Assembly (NCBI GenBank): GCA_018303315.1
Contig: JAGVYJ010000033.1
Coordinates: forward strand, 1-10,097
DNA from: Candidatus Woesearchaeota archaeon
Lineage (GTDB): Archaea; Nanobdellota; Nanobdellia; Woesearchaeales; JAGVYJ01
Direction: 5' to 3'
DNA length: 10,097 nucleotides
Part shown: positions 1 through 7,496 of the stretch, one piece after another
Layout: each line of letters starts with the position of its first letter
How positions within the stretch are numbered: the first letter of the stretch is position 1
The notes under the pieces: model-generated
The model's input: the letters and a program-made list of their open reading frames with translations, nothing else
The model's database searches: none
What the model was told of the DNA's origin: nothing
Position numbers and translations under genes: made by a program

Positions 1-1
1 T

Positions 2-1120
2 GTGGTAGCCGGCCCGCTGAGCATAAAAGGCAGCCTTGCCTCATTTGAGGGAACCCAGCCTCCGCTTATAAGAATGACTGCAAGGCCCTACCAGGCAGGT
101 GTCGGGTTCGGCAGCTATGACCTTATTGAAGTAGAGATTGAGAATCCCGGCAATTATTATCTGGCCACTGAAGTTGTGGCTGCGAAGATCGAAGGCCTGG
201 AGATTCTTGGCTCGCTTACCCGTGACGTTCTGCTTAAGCCTGGCCAGAGCAAGAAGGAATACTTCATAGTCAAGGTGCCCCCTGACCTTAATAAAAAGTT
301 GAGGTACACTTTCCCCGTGGCATTCTATGCTGACAGGAATGTGTCCGCATCGGCTTCGTTCCAGTCTTCTGCCCGTGAGGCAATGCTGACAAGGGCAGAG
401 GTTGAGGAAGTAGTCAGCCAGCAGGCTGATGAAGAGCGAAAGGTATATTCTTCCAGGCTAAGCATGAAGTGTGGAAGTGACAGCGCTGAGATTTACATGT
501 ATGAGCAGGCCGGGGTGTCATGCGAACTTCAGAATACAGGAAATGTTCAGCTAAGGAACCTTAGTGTATGCCTCGGCGAAGACTGCAGGGTTCTTGATAT
601 TGGGATTTCCCGGGAAGAAAGCGTAAAATTTGACTTCATCCCTGCACAGGCAGGCAACCAGACGATAAGGGTTGTGGCAGAGAACAGCCAGGTATCAAAA
701 TCAGAAAGGCTCAGCATCAATGTCCTTGATGAGCCCGTGGTTGATATCTCAGATATATCCGCGCCGGAAATTGTGGGCCTTGAGTCCTTTGACCTAAGCT
801 TTACGGTCGCGAAAAAATCATATTCAGTTCCTGTTAATGCGGAAATAGGCATTAGTAATGGCAAATTCAAAAGGACATGGCATCTCGACAGGCTGAACCA
901 GACTGAGAAAATAACCTACAGCCTGAACGGCAAGTACCTGGATGACGGGCCAATAACTGTTAATGCGGTATTCGAGGATAACAACGGGAATGTTTATTCA
1001 CAGAGTGCTGGGGTTAACATAGCCAGGCGAGAACTTACAGTTCCTGAAAAGCTTCAGGTTTTCTTTTTCAGGCTGCTGTTATGGTCTGAGAAGGCGTTAA
1101 GTCAGTTGACAGGAGCCTGA
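2..1120 (+). CDS. Secreted/surface protein with tandem Ig-like beta-sandwich domains (5'-partial)
   Basis: The reading frame is open from the left edge, so the true start and any signal peptide lie outside the window; the visible part is 372 residues. It is rich in alternating hydrophobic/polar strands and contains phrases typical of CARDB/Ig-like domains, such as 'VEIENPGNYY' near residue 44 and 'CELQNTGNVQLRNLSVCL' near 174. I see about three beta-sandwich units (roughly 20-120, 153-245 and 246-345), with a short helical, charged link at about 123-148. Four cysteines (157, 174, 190, 195) sit in the middle unit and could form disulfides outside the cell. There is no long membrane segment; the last 25 residues form a short amphipathic stretch with a hydrophobic patch 'VFFFRLLLW'. 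The 3' end overlaps the convergent gene by 19 bases. Archaeal transglutaminase-like or other surface proteins often end in such domains, but the missing N-terminus prevents assignment. Confidence 0.75.
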   Translation: MVAGPLSIKGSLASFEGTQPPLIRMTARPYQAGVGFGSYDLIEVEIENPGNYYLATEVVAAKIEGLEILGSLTRDVLLKPGQSKKEYFIVKVPPDLNKKLRYTFPVAFYADRNVSASASFQSSAREAMLTRAEVEEVVSQQADEERKVYSSRLSMKCGSDSAEIYMYEQAGVSCELQNTGNVQLRNLSVCLGEDCRVLDIGISREESVKFDFIPAQAGNQTIRVVAENSQVSKSERLSINVLDEPVVDISDISAPEIVGLESFDLSFTVAKKSYSVPVNAEIGISNGKFKRTWHLDRLNQTEKITYSLNGKYLDDGPITVNAVFEDNNGNVYSQSAGVNIARRELTVPEKLQVFFFRLLLWSEKALSQLTGA

Positions 1121-4100
1121 AGAAGCTCTCGAACTTTGTCTCTAAGGCCGTTAGTTTTTGTAACAGAGAGTATGTCCCCACCAGTTCTGACATCTTTAAT
1201 TATCGACTTTAAATCTTCTGGAGTATAAGCCCCTGTAGAGCTTTGGAGACTGCCGGTCTCATCAATAATGGTATACAGCTCATTCCAGCTTCGTGCCTCA
1301 GAAAAACTTCTGGTAACAGATTGAGCGGCTTGTACGTCTTGTCCATAGGCATACTTTTCCATGTCCCCAATATCCCAAAAAGTCTTAATTCCCCTTCCCA
1401 TTGTTTTTTTATTGAAATCGCTAAGATGTTCTACTCTCTTTGCCTTCTGAACAAAGCCCTTTAGGTCTTCAGGTATGTCACCCGCCTTCCAGTCCCCTGG
1501 CAATTCCTCATTAAGTCTTGTTGCAACCGATTCAAATTTATTTGCATTTTTTCCATACTTTTTTATGTCTGTTTCAAATTTTACAAGTAAGCCTTCGGGG
1601 TATCTACCCTGTTTCTCCTCCAAAAAGCCAAAGAAAGGATACCATTCAGTTGGTATCTTCCCGCCAGTACCCTCAGTTGATTTATAAAAAGGCTGTTTAA
1701 CACCATTCATATCAACAAAAACAATATATCGTGTATCGGCTCCATCCTTGAAACGCCATAATTCCTGACCCTCCAAACTGCTTAGAAAATACAAGTTAGG
1801 TCTTAAGTCAGAAAGCTTCGTGCCTATTGCGCTGACTGAACCTCCCATAATACCTTTTGACTTAGGGAGTTTTTCAGCCTCGGAAATTGTGTAGTAATGT
1901 GTGAAACCATCCTGGACGACAACGTACCCTTCATCTGACCAGTCTACTAATGTATTAACACTACCAAAGACATTTTGCTCTCCCTTGAGTTTTTTAAGAT
2001 TCTCAACTGACAACGTCGGGTTATTATCCAATAGTTTATTGTAACTCCATATAAACTGGCTACCATCCGCATTTTGGAAAATGACTGAGCCTTCTCTTTT
2101 TACATCTATGATTTTACCAACACCGATTTCAGTCCCACGCTCACTCAAAATTGGAAGGCTGTCACCCACAAGAAGGGCATTCTTCCTCTCAGATGATGAT
2201 TTGAGTCTGTACACAAATTCCTTCCAGCCACTTAATCCAGAAGAACCTTGTCCGTATTCTCCAACATAAGAGCTGCTTGATTTGAGCGTTTGTTCTCCGG
2301 GTTTGTAGCGAGATTCGCCTCCCAAAAAATCTTCAAATGCAGGCGCATCATCAGGGGGACTGATCAAAGTGCTGGCGTGGATACATCTCAAATCCGAAGG
2401 ATTATTGAAGGAGCCAGGCAGACCGCTGTCTGAAATGGCAGTGGGTGGCTTTTCTGACGTGAAATAAGAGAGAATCATTCCAAACGGAGTTGCCAGGAAA
2501 CTTCCGGCTTTCCCTGGACTTTCCGATACCGAAGACGAATATGAGTTCGCAATGCCATAGGTGTTAGTCTGTGAGGCGCATATCGGGAACTGCTCTGTAG
2601 TCATGCCCAGATTTATGCTCATGATTACAATTTCCATATATTTGGCAACAGGATCATATTTGCTTACCACAGCAGTTTGGGCAGTGCCTGCACCTTGCTG
2701 GTCAGCTATAGAATAGACAACAATAGTCCAGTCCCCCACATGGAGTGTGATCTGACCAGCATTCGCTAAAGTAGAAATCAAAAGCTCTTTCGTTACAGTC
2801 CCTGCATCCTGTATTTGAGCAGAAGATTTTCTGTTATACGTAAGTTGGCTGCGTAAGTTGGAATCCTTTAGAACTCCCTCCACAAGAAACTTAAGTGATA
2901 CATCTTTTGGGGCATATGAAACTGGCGACTCTAACCCAATGGATGCACCTTGTACATAGCCCCCAAGACTTCTGATTAGCGAAGCTGCTGATTCCTGAAG
3001 CCCTTCAAAGGTTAAACTGGTTAATTCAGTGTTAGATTGAGTGTTCATTTGGTAGGATTCAAAATCAACAACCCTTGATGCCGTAAGGTCTGCCAAGCCA
3101 TCCACAACTATTGTAAAAGACGCGCTGGAGCAGCCAATCAGACTGTTTTCGACAGCTATTTCAAAAATAGTTTCCTGCTTCCCAAATGTAAATGGCCTGC
3201 CTACCGGGAACGTGCCGGGATTATCAGGACTGGTGTAGGGATATTGTTCCAGCCTGTCAACAAGAACGCCATCATTGTACACATTCACAGAACATATATC
3301 GTCACAGCCTGTAGCAAAAGCCTGAAAGCCTCCATCTTTGCTGACACAGGAGCCATCTCCGATTTGAAGTGAAACTACACTACTGCCACCAACCTCTTTG
3401 AGACTTCTGTAACCATATCTGTTATTTCCAAGACTGAACAAATCCAAGGACAGTTTATCTCCTTGAGAGAGTATAAAGGGGATGCCTAAAGGGTCTTGGA
3501 GGTCAGCCTGTTCATTAGCTGAGAGAGTGTGAAAAATTTCACCCTTTGAACTTGTTTCCCAGCCAACTTCTGCGCACTTAATTTCAGATTTGCCATTATT
3601 TTTAAAAACCAAAGGTTGCCTGTAAACATCCCCGATATTAAATTTTGTGACTTTACCTTCGCTGGGAACACAGTTGGAAAGAACAGCTATGAAATTGCTC
3701 TTATCAAATCTGGCAGTTATCTTGGCATCTTTGATGATTGTATTTTCATAAACCCAATAATTCCTATCAGGATCTCGAGAGGCAAATTTTGAAGGACCAA
3801 TGGAAGGGTCGGATTTAGATTCAACTTCCAGATAACCGTCATCATATGTCACATCTTCTGGAAGAAATTGATAAACATTACCCATAACACCTTTATCAAC
3901 AGCATAGTCGGTAGGAGAAAGGGTAGTTACGGATAACAGATAGAGCGGTTGGTCATACTCTGCAATGGAGTAATCTGCGACAGCATAACTGGTGCCTGGA
4001 AAGACATTCAGTTTTTCACTTTCAGGACATAAAATAATCATGCCTGGAAGAGGAATGCCGTTTCGCTTCAGTTCCGTATTAGCAGGTATGTGAAAAGCAA

Positions 4101-4668
4101 AAGTTTCATCAACATTACAATAGACGTCGTTTGGAACTCGGCCATGTTCATCAGTCACAGCTAGAGTGGTTATTTGGGCTGGTGGTTGGTTTGCCAAGAT
4201 TGTCTCTCCAGTTATGTCCCCAATATACACAACATCCCCACCTCCGCTGAAAATAACATCATCGCCAGTCTTATAACAGTCTACTCCGGAGTTCTTAGCA
4301 ATCTTCAAATCAGGGATAAAAAAAGAAATTTCACCTTTATCCAAAAAGACATTATTGATGGCACCTGAAACGAGGCTATCTCTGATAAAGGGGTTATCTA
4401 TATCCAGAGTATTGACCTTACCACTTTCCACAAAGCATATCTCCTTTGCAGATAAGGGAAGTGTTAATGTTATAACTTCAGCAGAGCCGGCCAGCGGCCT
4501 GAGCTGCGCTGCCTTGGACTGCAGGCTTTGCTCAAATTGGGCAAGAGTCATTGTCTCTGACTGCTTCTGCAGGGAACCTATCCCTTTGTAGCCAAGGATT
4601 ACAAGCAGGCCCACAATTATAATCCCGAGGGCATAGACGAAGATTTCGGTATGTGCCTGACCTTTCAT
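1102..4668 (-). CDS. Giant pilin-anchored surface protein (1188 aa), function unknown
   Basis: The N-terminus is a class III (archaeal type IV pilin/archaellin) signal: Met-Lys-Gly, then Gln-Ala-His-Thr-Glu, so Glu is at +5 after a cut following Gly3, followed by a hydrophobic helix at about 9-27. Prepilin peptidase (PibD/FlaK type) would process it, leaving the helix as membrane anchor or filament core. Pilins are usually 100-250 residues; this one carries over 1100 further residues. Residues 60-1010 look mainly beta-rich, with scattered cysteines (78, 131, 184, 214, 333, 365, 441, 455, 459, 513, 697, 762) suggesting an extracytoplasmic fold. Residues 1020-1188 are helical and Lys/Glu-rich, ending in a compact motif with 'YTPEDL', a KDVRTGG turn and 'GLRDKVRELL'. 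No catalytic motif was recognised. Its ATG overlaps the preceding stop (ATGA), so it is translationally coupled to the 403-residue membrane protein. DNA downstream of the anchor is unusually A+T-rich. An adhesin or effector-like passenger is possible, but this is only inference. Confidence 0.85.
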   Translation of the reverse strand: MKGQAHTEIFVYALGIIIVGLLVILGYKGIGSLQKQSETMTLAQFEQSLQSKAAQLRPLAGSAEVITLTLPLSAKEICFVESGKVNTLDIDNPFIRDSLVSGAINNVFLDKGEISFFIPDLKIAKNSGVDCYKTGDDVIFSGGGDVVYIGDITGETILANQPPAQITTLAVTDEHGRVPNDVYCNVDETFAFHIPANTELKRNGIPLPGMIILCPESEKLNVFPGTSYAVADYSIAEYDQPLYLLSVTTLSPTDYAVDKGVMGNVYQFLPEDVTYDDGYLEVESKSDPSIGPSKFASRDPDRNYWVYENTIIKDAKITARFDKSNFIAVLSNCVPSEGKVTKFNIGDVYRQPLVFKNNGKSEIKCAEVGWETSSKGEIFHTLSANEQADLQDPLGIPFILSQGDKLSLDLFSLGNNRYGYRSLKEVGGSSVVSLQIGDGSCVSKDGGFQAFATGCDDICSVNVYNDGVLVDRLEQYPYTSPDNPGTFPVGRPFTFGKQETIFEIAVENSLIGCSSASFTIVVDGLADLTASRVVDFESYQMNTQSNTELTSLTFEGLQESAASLIRSLGGYVQGASIGLESPVSYAPKDVSLKFLVEGVLKDSNLRSQLTYNRKSSAQIQDAGTVTKELLISTLANAGQITLHVGDWTIVVYSIADQQGAGTAQTAVVSKYDPVAKYMEIVIMSINLGMTTEQFPICASQTNTYGIANSYSSSVSESPGKAGSFLATPFGMILSYFTSEKPPTAISDSGLPGSFNNPSDLRCIHASTLISPPDDAPAFEDFLGGESRYKPGEQTLKSSSSYVGEYGQGSSGLSGWKEFVYRLKSSSERKNALLVGDSLPILSERGTEIGVGKIIDVKREGSVIFQNADGSQFIWSYNKLLDNNPTLSVENLKKLKGEQNVFGSVNTLVDWSDEGYVVVQDGFTHYYTISEAEKLPKSKGIMGGSVSAIGTKLSDLRPNLYFLSSLEGQELWRFKDGADTRYIVFVDMNGVKQPFYKSTEGTGGKIPTEWYPFFGFLEEKQGRYPEGLLVKFETDIKKYGKNANKFESVATRLNEELPGDWKAGDIPEDLKGFVQKAKRVEHLSDFNKKTMGRGIKTFWDIGDMEKYAYGQDVQAAQSVTRSFSEARSWNELYTIIDETGSLQSSTGAYTPEDLKSIIKDVRTGGDILSVTKTNGLRDKVRELLQAPVN
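1121..4480. other. Low-G+C compositional segment inside the giant pilin-anchored gene
   Basis: Hand counts of 60-base lines give G+C of 30% (1501-1560), 40% (2041-2100), 47% (2461-2520), 33% (3601-3660) and 35% (4321-4380). Flanking lines give 53% (301-360), 53% (4501-4560), 58% (5101-5160) and 57% (6361-6420). The right boundary, near 4480, falls inside the gene, about 60 codons after the start, so the pilin-like anchor has host-like composition while the passenger does not. The left boundary coincides with the end of the convergent gene. Borders are by eye, not computed. Confidence 0.6.
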
Positions 4669-5876
4669 TTCCTGGCTCTCTTGGCTTGTTTCTTTGCTGG
4701 CTTTCTGAGCTCCTTGGCCTTTCTGGACTTGGCTTTCCCGGATTTTCTGCTAGGCTTCTTCGCTTTCTTTCTGGTAATTGGCTTCTTTTGGGCGGGTTTG
4801 ACGGCTGTTGGCTGTGGTTTTTCTGCAGGAACTGCAGCAGGCTTGGCTGGTTCTGTTTCTGATTTTGCAGAATTATCGGGTTTTGTCTCTTTAGTCACAG
4901 TTACGGTTTTTTCAGGCACTGTGACCAGGGCTTTTGTCGCTGGCTTGTCCAGGGTTGCCGGAAGGAATTGTGATTCAGAGTAATTGCTTTCTGCAGGCTC
5001 TGCAGGCTTGGCAGCGCGCGCTGGTTCTGAAGTCTCAGGCTCTTTTGATAGGACGGTATCTGCTGCCGTTGGAGCTGATTCCGCTGGCCCCTCCTGCCTG
5101 GCTGCTTCGCCAGGCTGTTCAGCCTCTTTTGCAGCCACTGGCTCTGTTTCAGGTTCTGCCAGTCTTTCCTCGGGCTTGCTTTCCTCTGGCTCAAATCTTT
5201 TCCTGCCAGGCAGCTTTCTGAGAATTGGGAATTTCAGCTCAAGGGAATCGCGCTTCCAGTAAAACAGGCCGATGATTATGGCAATCACAGCTATGATTGC
5301 GGCAGGGATAGCCACGAATAGAGGATTGAAACTTTTTTCATTCTCTATCATGGCTGGAGCCTCAAGCGGAGGCGCACAATCAGTATCCTTATCATATGAG
5401 CAGTCTGGGTCGCAGATGCCCTCGTACAGGCCATCGCAATAGCCGTCTGCACCTCCTGATGCGCAGTCCTGCTGGCAGGTTGCATAGTTCTCATTGTCCT
5501 GGCAGGCATTGTCGCCGCAGTATGTTGCCAGGGGGGTCACGTCAATGCTTAATGCCCCCCTGCCCTTTTCCAGGATAGCCACTGTTTTCCCGCTTGGATT
5601 GTGGGGTATGGATATTGTGAAGGCCGTTGGCTCGTTTTTAGGGATAGACAAATAGTCCCTGTACAGAATCTCGTTGTCCTGTGAATAGAGCCTGAATTCA
5701 TAAGGCATGCTTTCATTGCCGCCCGGCCCTGAATAGCCGGCTCCGAGCTGCGACCTCAGAAGAGTAAGCTTGCCGTCAAAATATGCCAGGTCAATCACAT
5801 AGGCCCTGGATTCTGCAAATACAGGCAGTATTAGTAGAATAGCTATAAGCCCGTAAACACATGCCTTGCGTAGCAT
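4665..5876 (-). CDS. Single-pass membrane protein: Cys-rich ectodomain, acidic linker, histone H1-like cytoplasmic tail
   Basis: This 403-residue protein has a clear modular layout. Residues 1-22 are a signal peptide (basic start, hydrophobic core, 'VFAES' end). Residues 23-115 are a beta-rich ectodomain. Residues 120-167 hold eight cysteines (120, 125, 134, 138, 147, 155, 159, 167) in a 'CGDNAC...CQQDC...GYCDGLYEGICDPDC' pattern, like the short acidic Cys-rich repeats of DPANN surface proteins, possibly binding calcium. A membrane helix spans about 185-207 and is followed by Lys-Arg, which places the C-terminus inside. Residues 226-300 are Glu/Pro/Ala-rich. The last 43 residues contain 22 Lys/Arg and one acidic residue, in AK/KP-type repeats like histone H1 tails. 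The start is supported by a TATA-like box 26.5 bases upstream (leaderless). The stop overlaps the next start (ATGA). A nucleic-acid or polyanion-binding role for the tail is inference. I do not recognise a named family for the whole protein. Confidence 0.88.
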   Translation of the reverse strand: MLRKACVYGLIAILLILPVFAESRAYVIDLAYFDGKLTLLRSQLGAGYSGPGGNESMPYEFRLYSQDNEILYRDYLSIPKNEPTAFTISIPHNPSGKTVAILEKGRGALSIDVTPLATYCGDNACQDNENYATCQQDCASGGADGYCDGLYEGICDPDCSYDKDTDCAPPLEAPAMIENEKSFNPLFVAIPAAIIAVIAIIIGLFYWKRDSLELKFPILRKLPGRKRFEPEESKPEERLAEPETEPVAAKEAEQPGEAARQEGPAESAPTAADTVLSKEPETSEPARAAKPAEPAESNYSESQFLPATLDKPATKALVTVPEKTVTVTKETKPDNSAKSETEPAKPAAVPAEKPQPTAVKPAQKKPITRKKAKKPSRKSGKAKSRKAKELRKPAKKQAKRARK

Positions 5877-5892
5877 GCCCTTTCTTACGATG

Positions 5893-7443
5893 TCATGATT
5901 TTAAAAGGTTTCGTGTCTGCTGGTCGGTTGCATCAAGTGGCCTTTCCAGAATTGGCTCGGCTGTTACGCTCCTGAGCATGTGCTTCGTTACCCTGACTTC
6001 GTAGTGCCCTCCAAGCGGTACTCTTTTGTTCAGGCCGATTATCAAAGGATATGTCCCGAAGTGCCTCCCGAATGTGTGGTTGCCGTCGTAAATCTCAAAA
6101 TAAACATCCCTGAGCACATGCCCGATGGGAGCAATCCTGTCAAGCATTGGGAAATCGACCTGCTGCCTTATATCATCCCGCCAGCGATAGTAAAGCTTCC
6201 TGTTCTTCCTGAGGAATTTTGTCCCGGCTTCCATAGCCAGCTGAGTGCCCGGGAAAACAGCTGCCTGCCTTATGTTTATCCTTCTCACCCATAAGTCATT
6301 GTCCAGCATCTTCCTGAGCCACTTGAGATTATGGGAATTGGTTTCCCTGCTCTCATTAATGAGGCCGTAGACAAGGTTTATGCCTGGAAGGAATTTGGGC
6401 ATGCCGTTATTGCCCCGCTCCCTGCCGTGTTTGTTGAGTATCTCCACAGCTTTGTATATCAGTTCAGGCCCCACCTTCAGGTTGTTTGCCCTTACCACTT
6501 CCGGGTCGAAGCTCTCTGCGCCCATGGCTGCAGTGTTTCCCTCTGTGCAGTATTTCACTATCAGCTCTGTGATTGGCCCGCCCCTGGGACCGATAATCTG
6601 CAAAGGGTCAGTGTTGTCGATGACAAGGGTCTTCAGCTCAGGCGCCGCATTTCTGAGGGTCTTGAGCAGGTATTCTATTTTTTCAACATTTACGCCCTGG
6701 TAGCTGTAGAAATCGGTCTGCTTTCCTATCCTGAAATGCCTCTGGCCGAGAGTGTAAAGGGCCTTTGCCTCTGCAATCACGTCATCCGCATCCCTGAACT
6801 GAAGCCGGTTCTTCAGCGGCTCGGTGCAGAAGCTGCAGCCTATCTTCCTTATGCATCCCTTGCCGGTTTCCAGCTCTATCATAGGCGTCCAGGGAACCTG
6901 CTTCACAATGCCTGCACCGGCCACTGCCATTTCCCTTATCAGGGGATAAGGGTTGTTGATGCCGAGGTAGTTGTCAGTTACCTCATCGAACAGGCCGGGG
7001 CTGATTTCCTCAGCGGATTTCCCGCCCTCCAGCCTCGTCCCAAAATTGGCAGCCGGTCCTGTGAGCACTTTCCTTGCCTTAAGTGAAGGCAGGTATTTCT
7101 TCAATTCATGCAGCGTGCCTGGCAGTGCGGAAAGGTACTTCCCCGGCACCTGTATCCCGGCAATAACAATCAGCTCATTTGCATGTTCCAGTGCATCCCT
7201 GACCTCCTCAGGCCTTCTTGTAAGGTTGTAAATCCTTATGTTAGTCTGCATCTCAAGCTTCTTCTCAGGAATTGCGCCGCTGTACTGAAATAGCGCCCTA
7301 AGGTCATCTATAGTGAGATAGATATAGCTATGCCCCGCCAGTTCAAGCGCGCCTGCAAGGTAGCGTGGGTACGTGCCCAGGTATGGCGGCACCCCAAGCC
7401 CTGCAGGCTCATCTGTGTAGCAGTCTATTATTGCAACTCTCAT
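5893..7443 (-). CDS. Archaeal radical SAM protein, COG1031-like (MJ1487-type), HhH tail missing
   Basis: The 516-residue protein begins with the hallmark 'IDCYTDEPAGLGVPPYLGTY', which I match from memory to COG1031 radical SAM proteins of archaea. Residues 1-180 resemble an N-terminal Rossmann-like domain ('LIVIAGIQVPGKY', 'KVLTGPAANFG'). The radical SAM cluster motif is at 195-208: Cys197, Cys203 and Cys206, spaced CX5CX2C in 'GCIRKIGCSFCTEP' rather than the classical CX3CX2C. Later segments fit the barrel: 'RHFRIGKQTDFYSY', 'TLVIDNTDPLQI', 'AAMGAESFDPEVVRANNL' and 'FLPGINLVYGL'. The enzyme should bind a [4Fe-4S] cluster and S-adenosylmethionine; the substrate is unknown. COG1031 proteins are described as ending in a helix-hairpin-helix motif, but here the chain stops shortly after 'LERPLDATDQQ' with no such motif. 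Start ATG 7443 is supported by a TATA-like box 26.5 bases upstream. Its partner on the other strand is a PAP2-like gene. Confidence 0.88.
   Translation of the reverse strand: MRVAIIDCYTDEPAGLGVPPYLGTYPRYLAGALELAGHSYIYLTIDDLRALFQYSGAIPEKKLEMQTNIRIYNLTRRPEEVRDALEHANELIVIAGIQVPGKYLSALPGTLHELKKYLPSLKARKVLTGPAANFGTRLEGGKSAEEISPGLFDEVTDNYLGINNPYPLIREMAVAGAGIVKQVPWTPMIELETGKGCIRKIGCSFCTEPLKNRLQFRDADDVIAEAKALYTLGQRHFRIGKQTDFYSYQGVNVEKIEYLLKTLRNAAPELKTLVIDNTDPLQIIGPRGGPITELIVKYCTEGNTAAMGAESFDPEVVRANNLKVGPELIYKAVEILNKHGRERGNNGMPKFLPGINLVYGLINESRETNSHNLKWLRKMLDNDLWVRRINIRQAAVFPGTQLAMEAGTKFLRKNRKLYYRWRDDIRQQVDFPMLDRIAPIGHVLRDVYFEIYDGNHTFGRHFGTYPLIIGLNKRVPLGGHYEVRVTKHMLRSVTAEPILERPLDATDQQTRNLLKS
5899..5906 (-). 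promoter_or_regulatory. TATA-like box (TTTTAAAA) for the Cys-rich/H1-like tail operon
   Basis: On the minus strand AACC is followed by TTTTAAAA, centred 26.5 bases before the A of the ATG at 5876. This is the spacing expected when transcription starts at or next to the start codon, as in leaderless archaeal mRNAs. No Shine-Dalgarno sequence is evident before that ATG. The box lies within the last codons of the upstream radical SAM gene, so the surface operon can be transcribed independently despite only 16 bases between the genes. Confidence 0.55.
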
Positions 7444-7465
7444 GAGGTCAGGGAAGAAAACAACA

Positions 7466-7473
7466 TTTTTAAA
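7466..7473. promoter_or_regulatory. Shared TATA-like element of the divergent radical SAM / PAP2 genes
   Basis: TTTTTAAA on the plus strand reads TTTAAAAA on the minus strand, so the same element can serve both directions. Its centre (7469.5) is 26.5 bases from the radical SAM ATG at 7443 and 27.5 bases from the PAP2-like ATG at 7497. The whole intergenic gap is 53 bases and no ribosome-binding site is visible on either side, which fits two leaderless transcripts from one central box. The AACC block before the minus-strand box resembles the promoter at 5899. Confidence 0.55.
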
Positions 7474-7496
7474 GGTTGGGTATTTTTCAGGCTTGC

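Noticed and set aside
4651..5262. Several overlapping plus-strand frames, some hydrophobic and Leu/Phe/Gly-rich
   Set aside because: They are antisense translations of the Lys/Ala/Glu/Pro-rich tail of the membrane protein; low-complexity codons on one strand leave the other strand open.
6331..7086. Long plus-strand reading frame of 251 codons
   Set aside because: It lies entirely antisense to the well-supported radical SAM gene; its translation has no recognisable motif and is explained by codon bias of the opposite strand.
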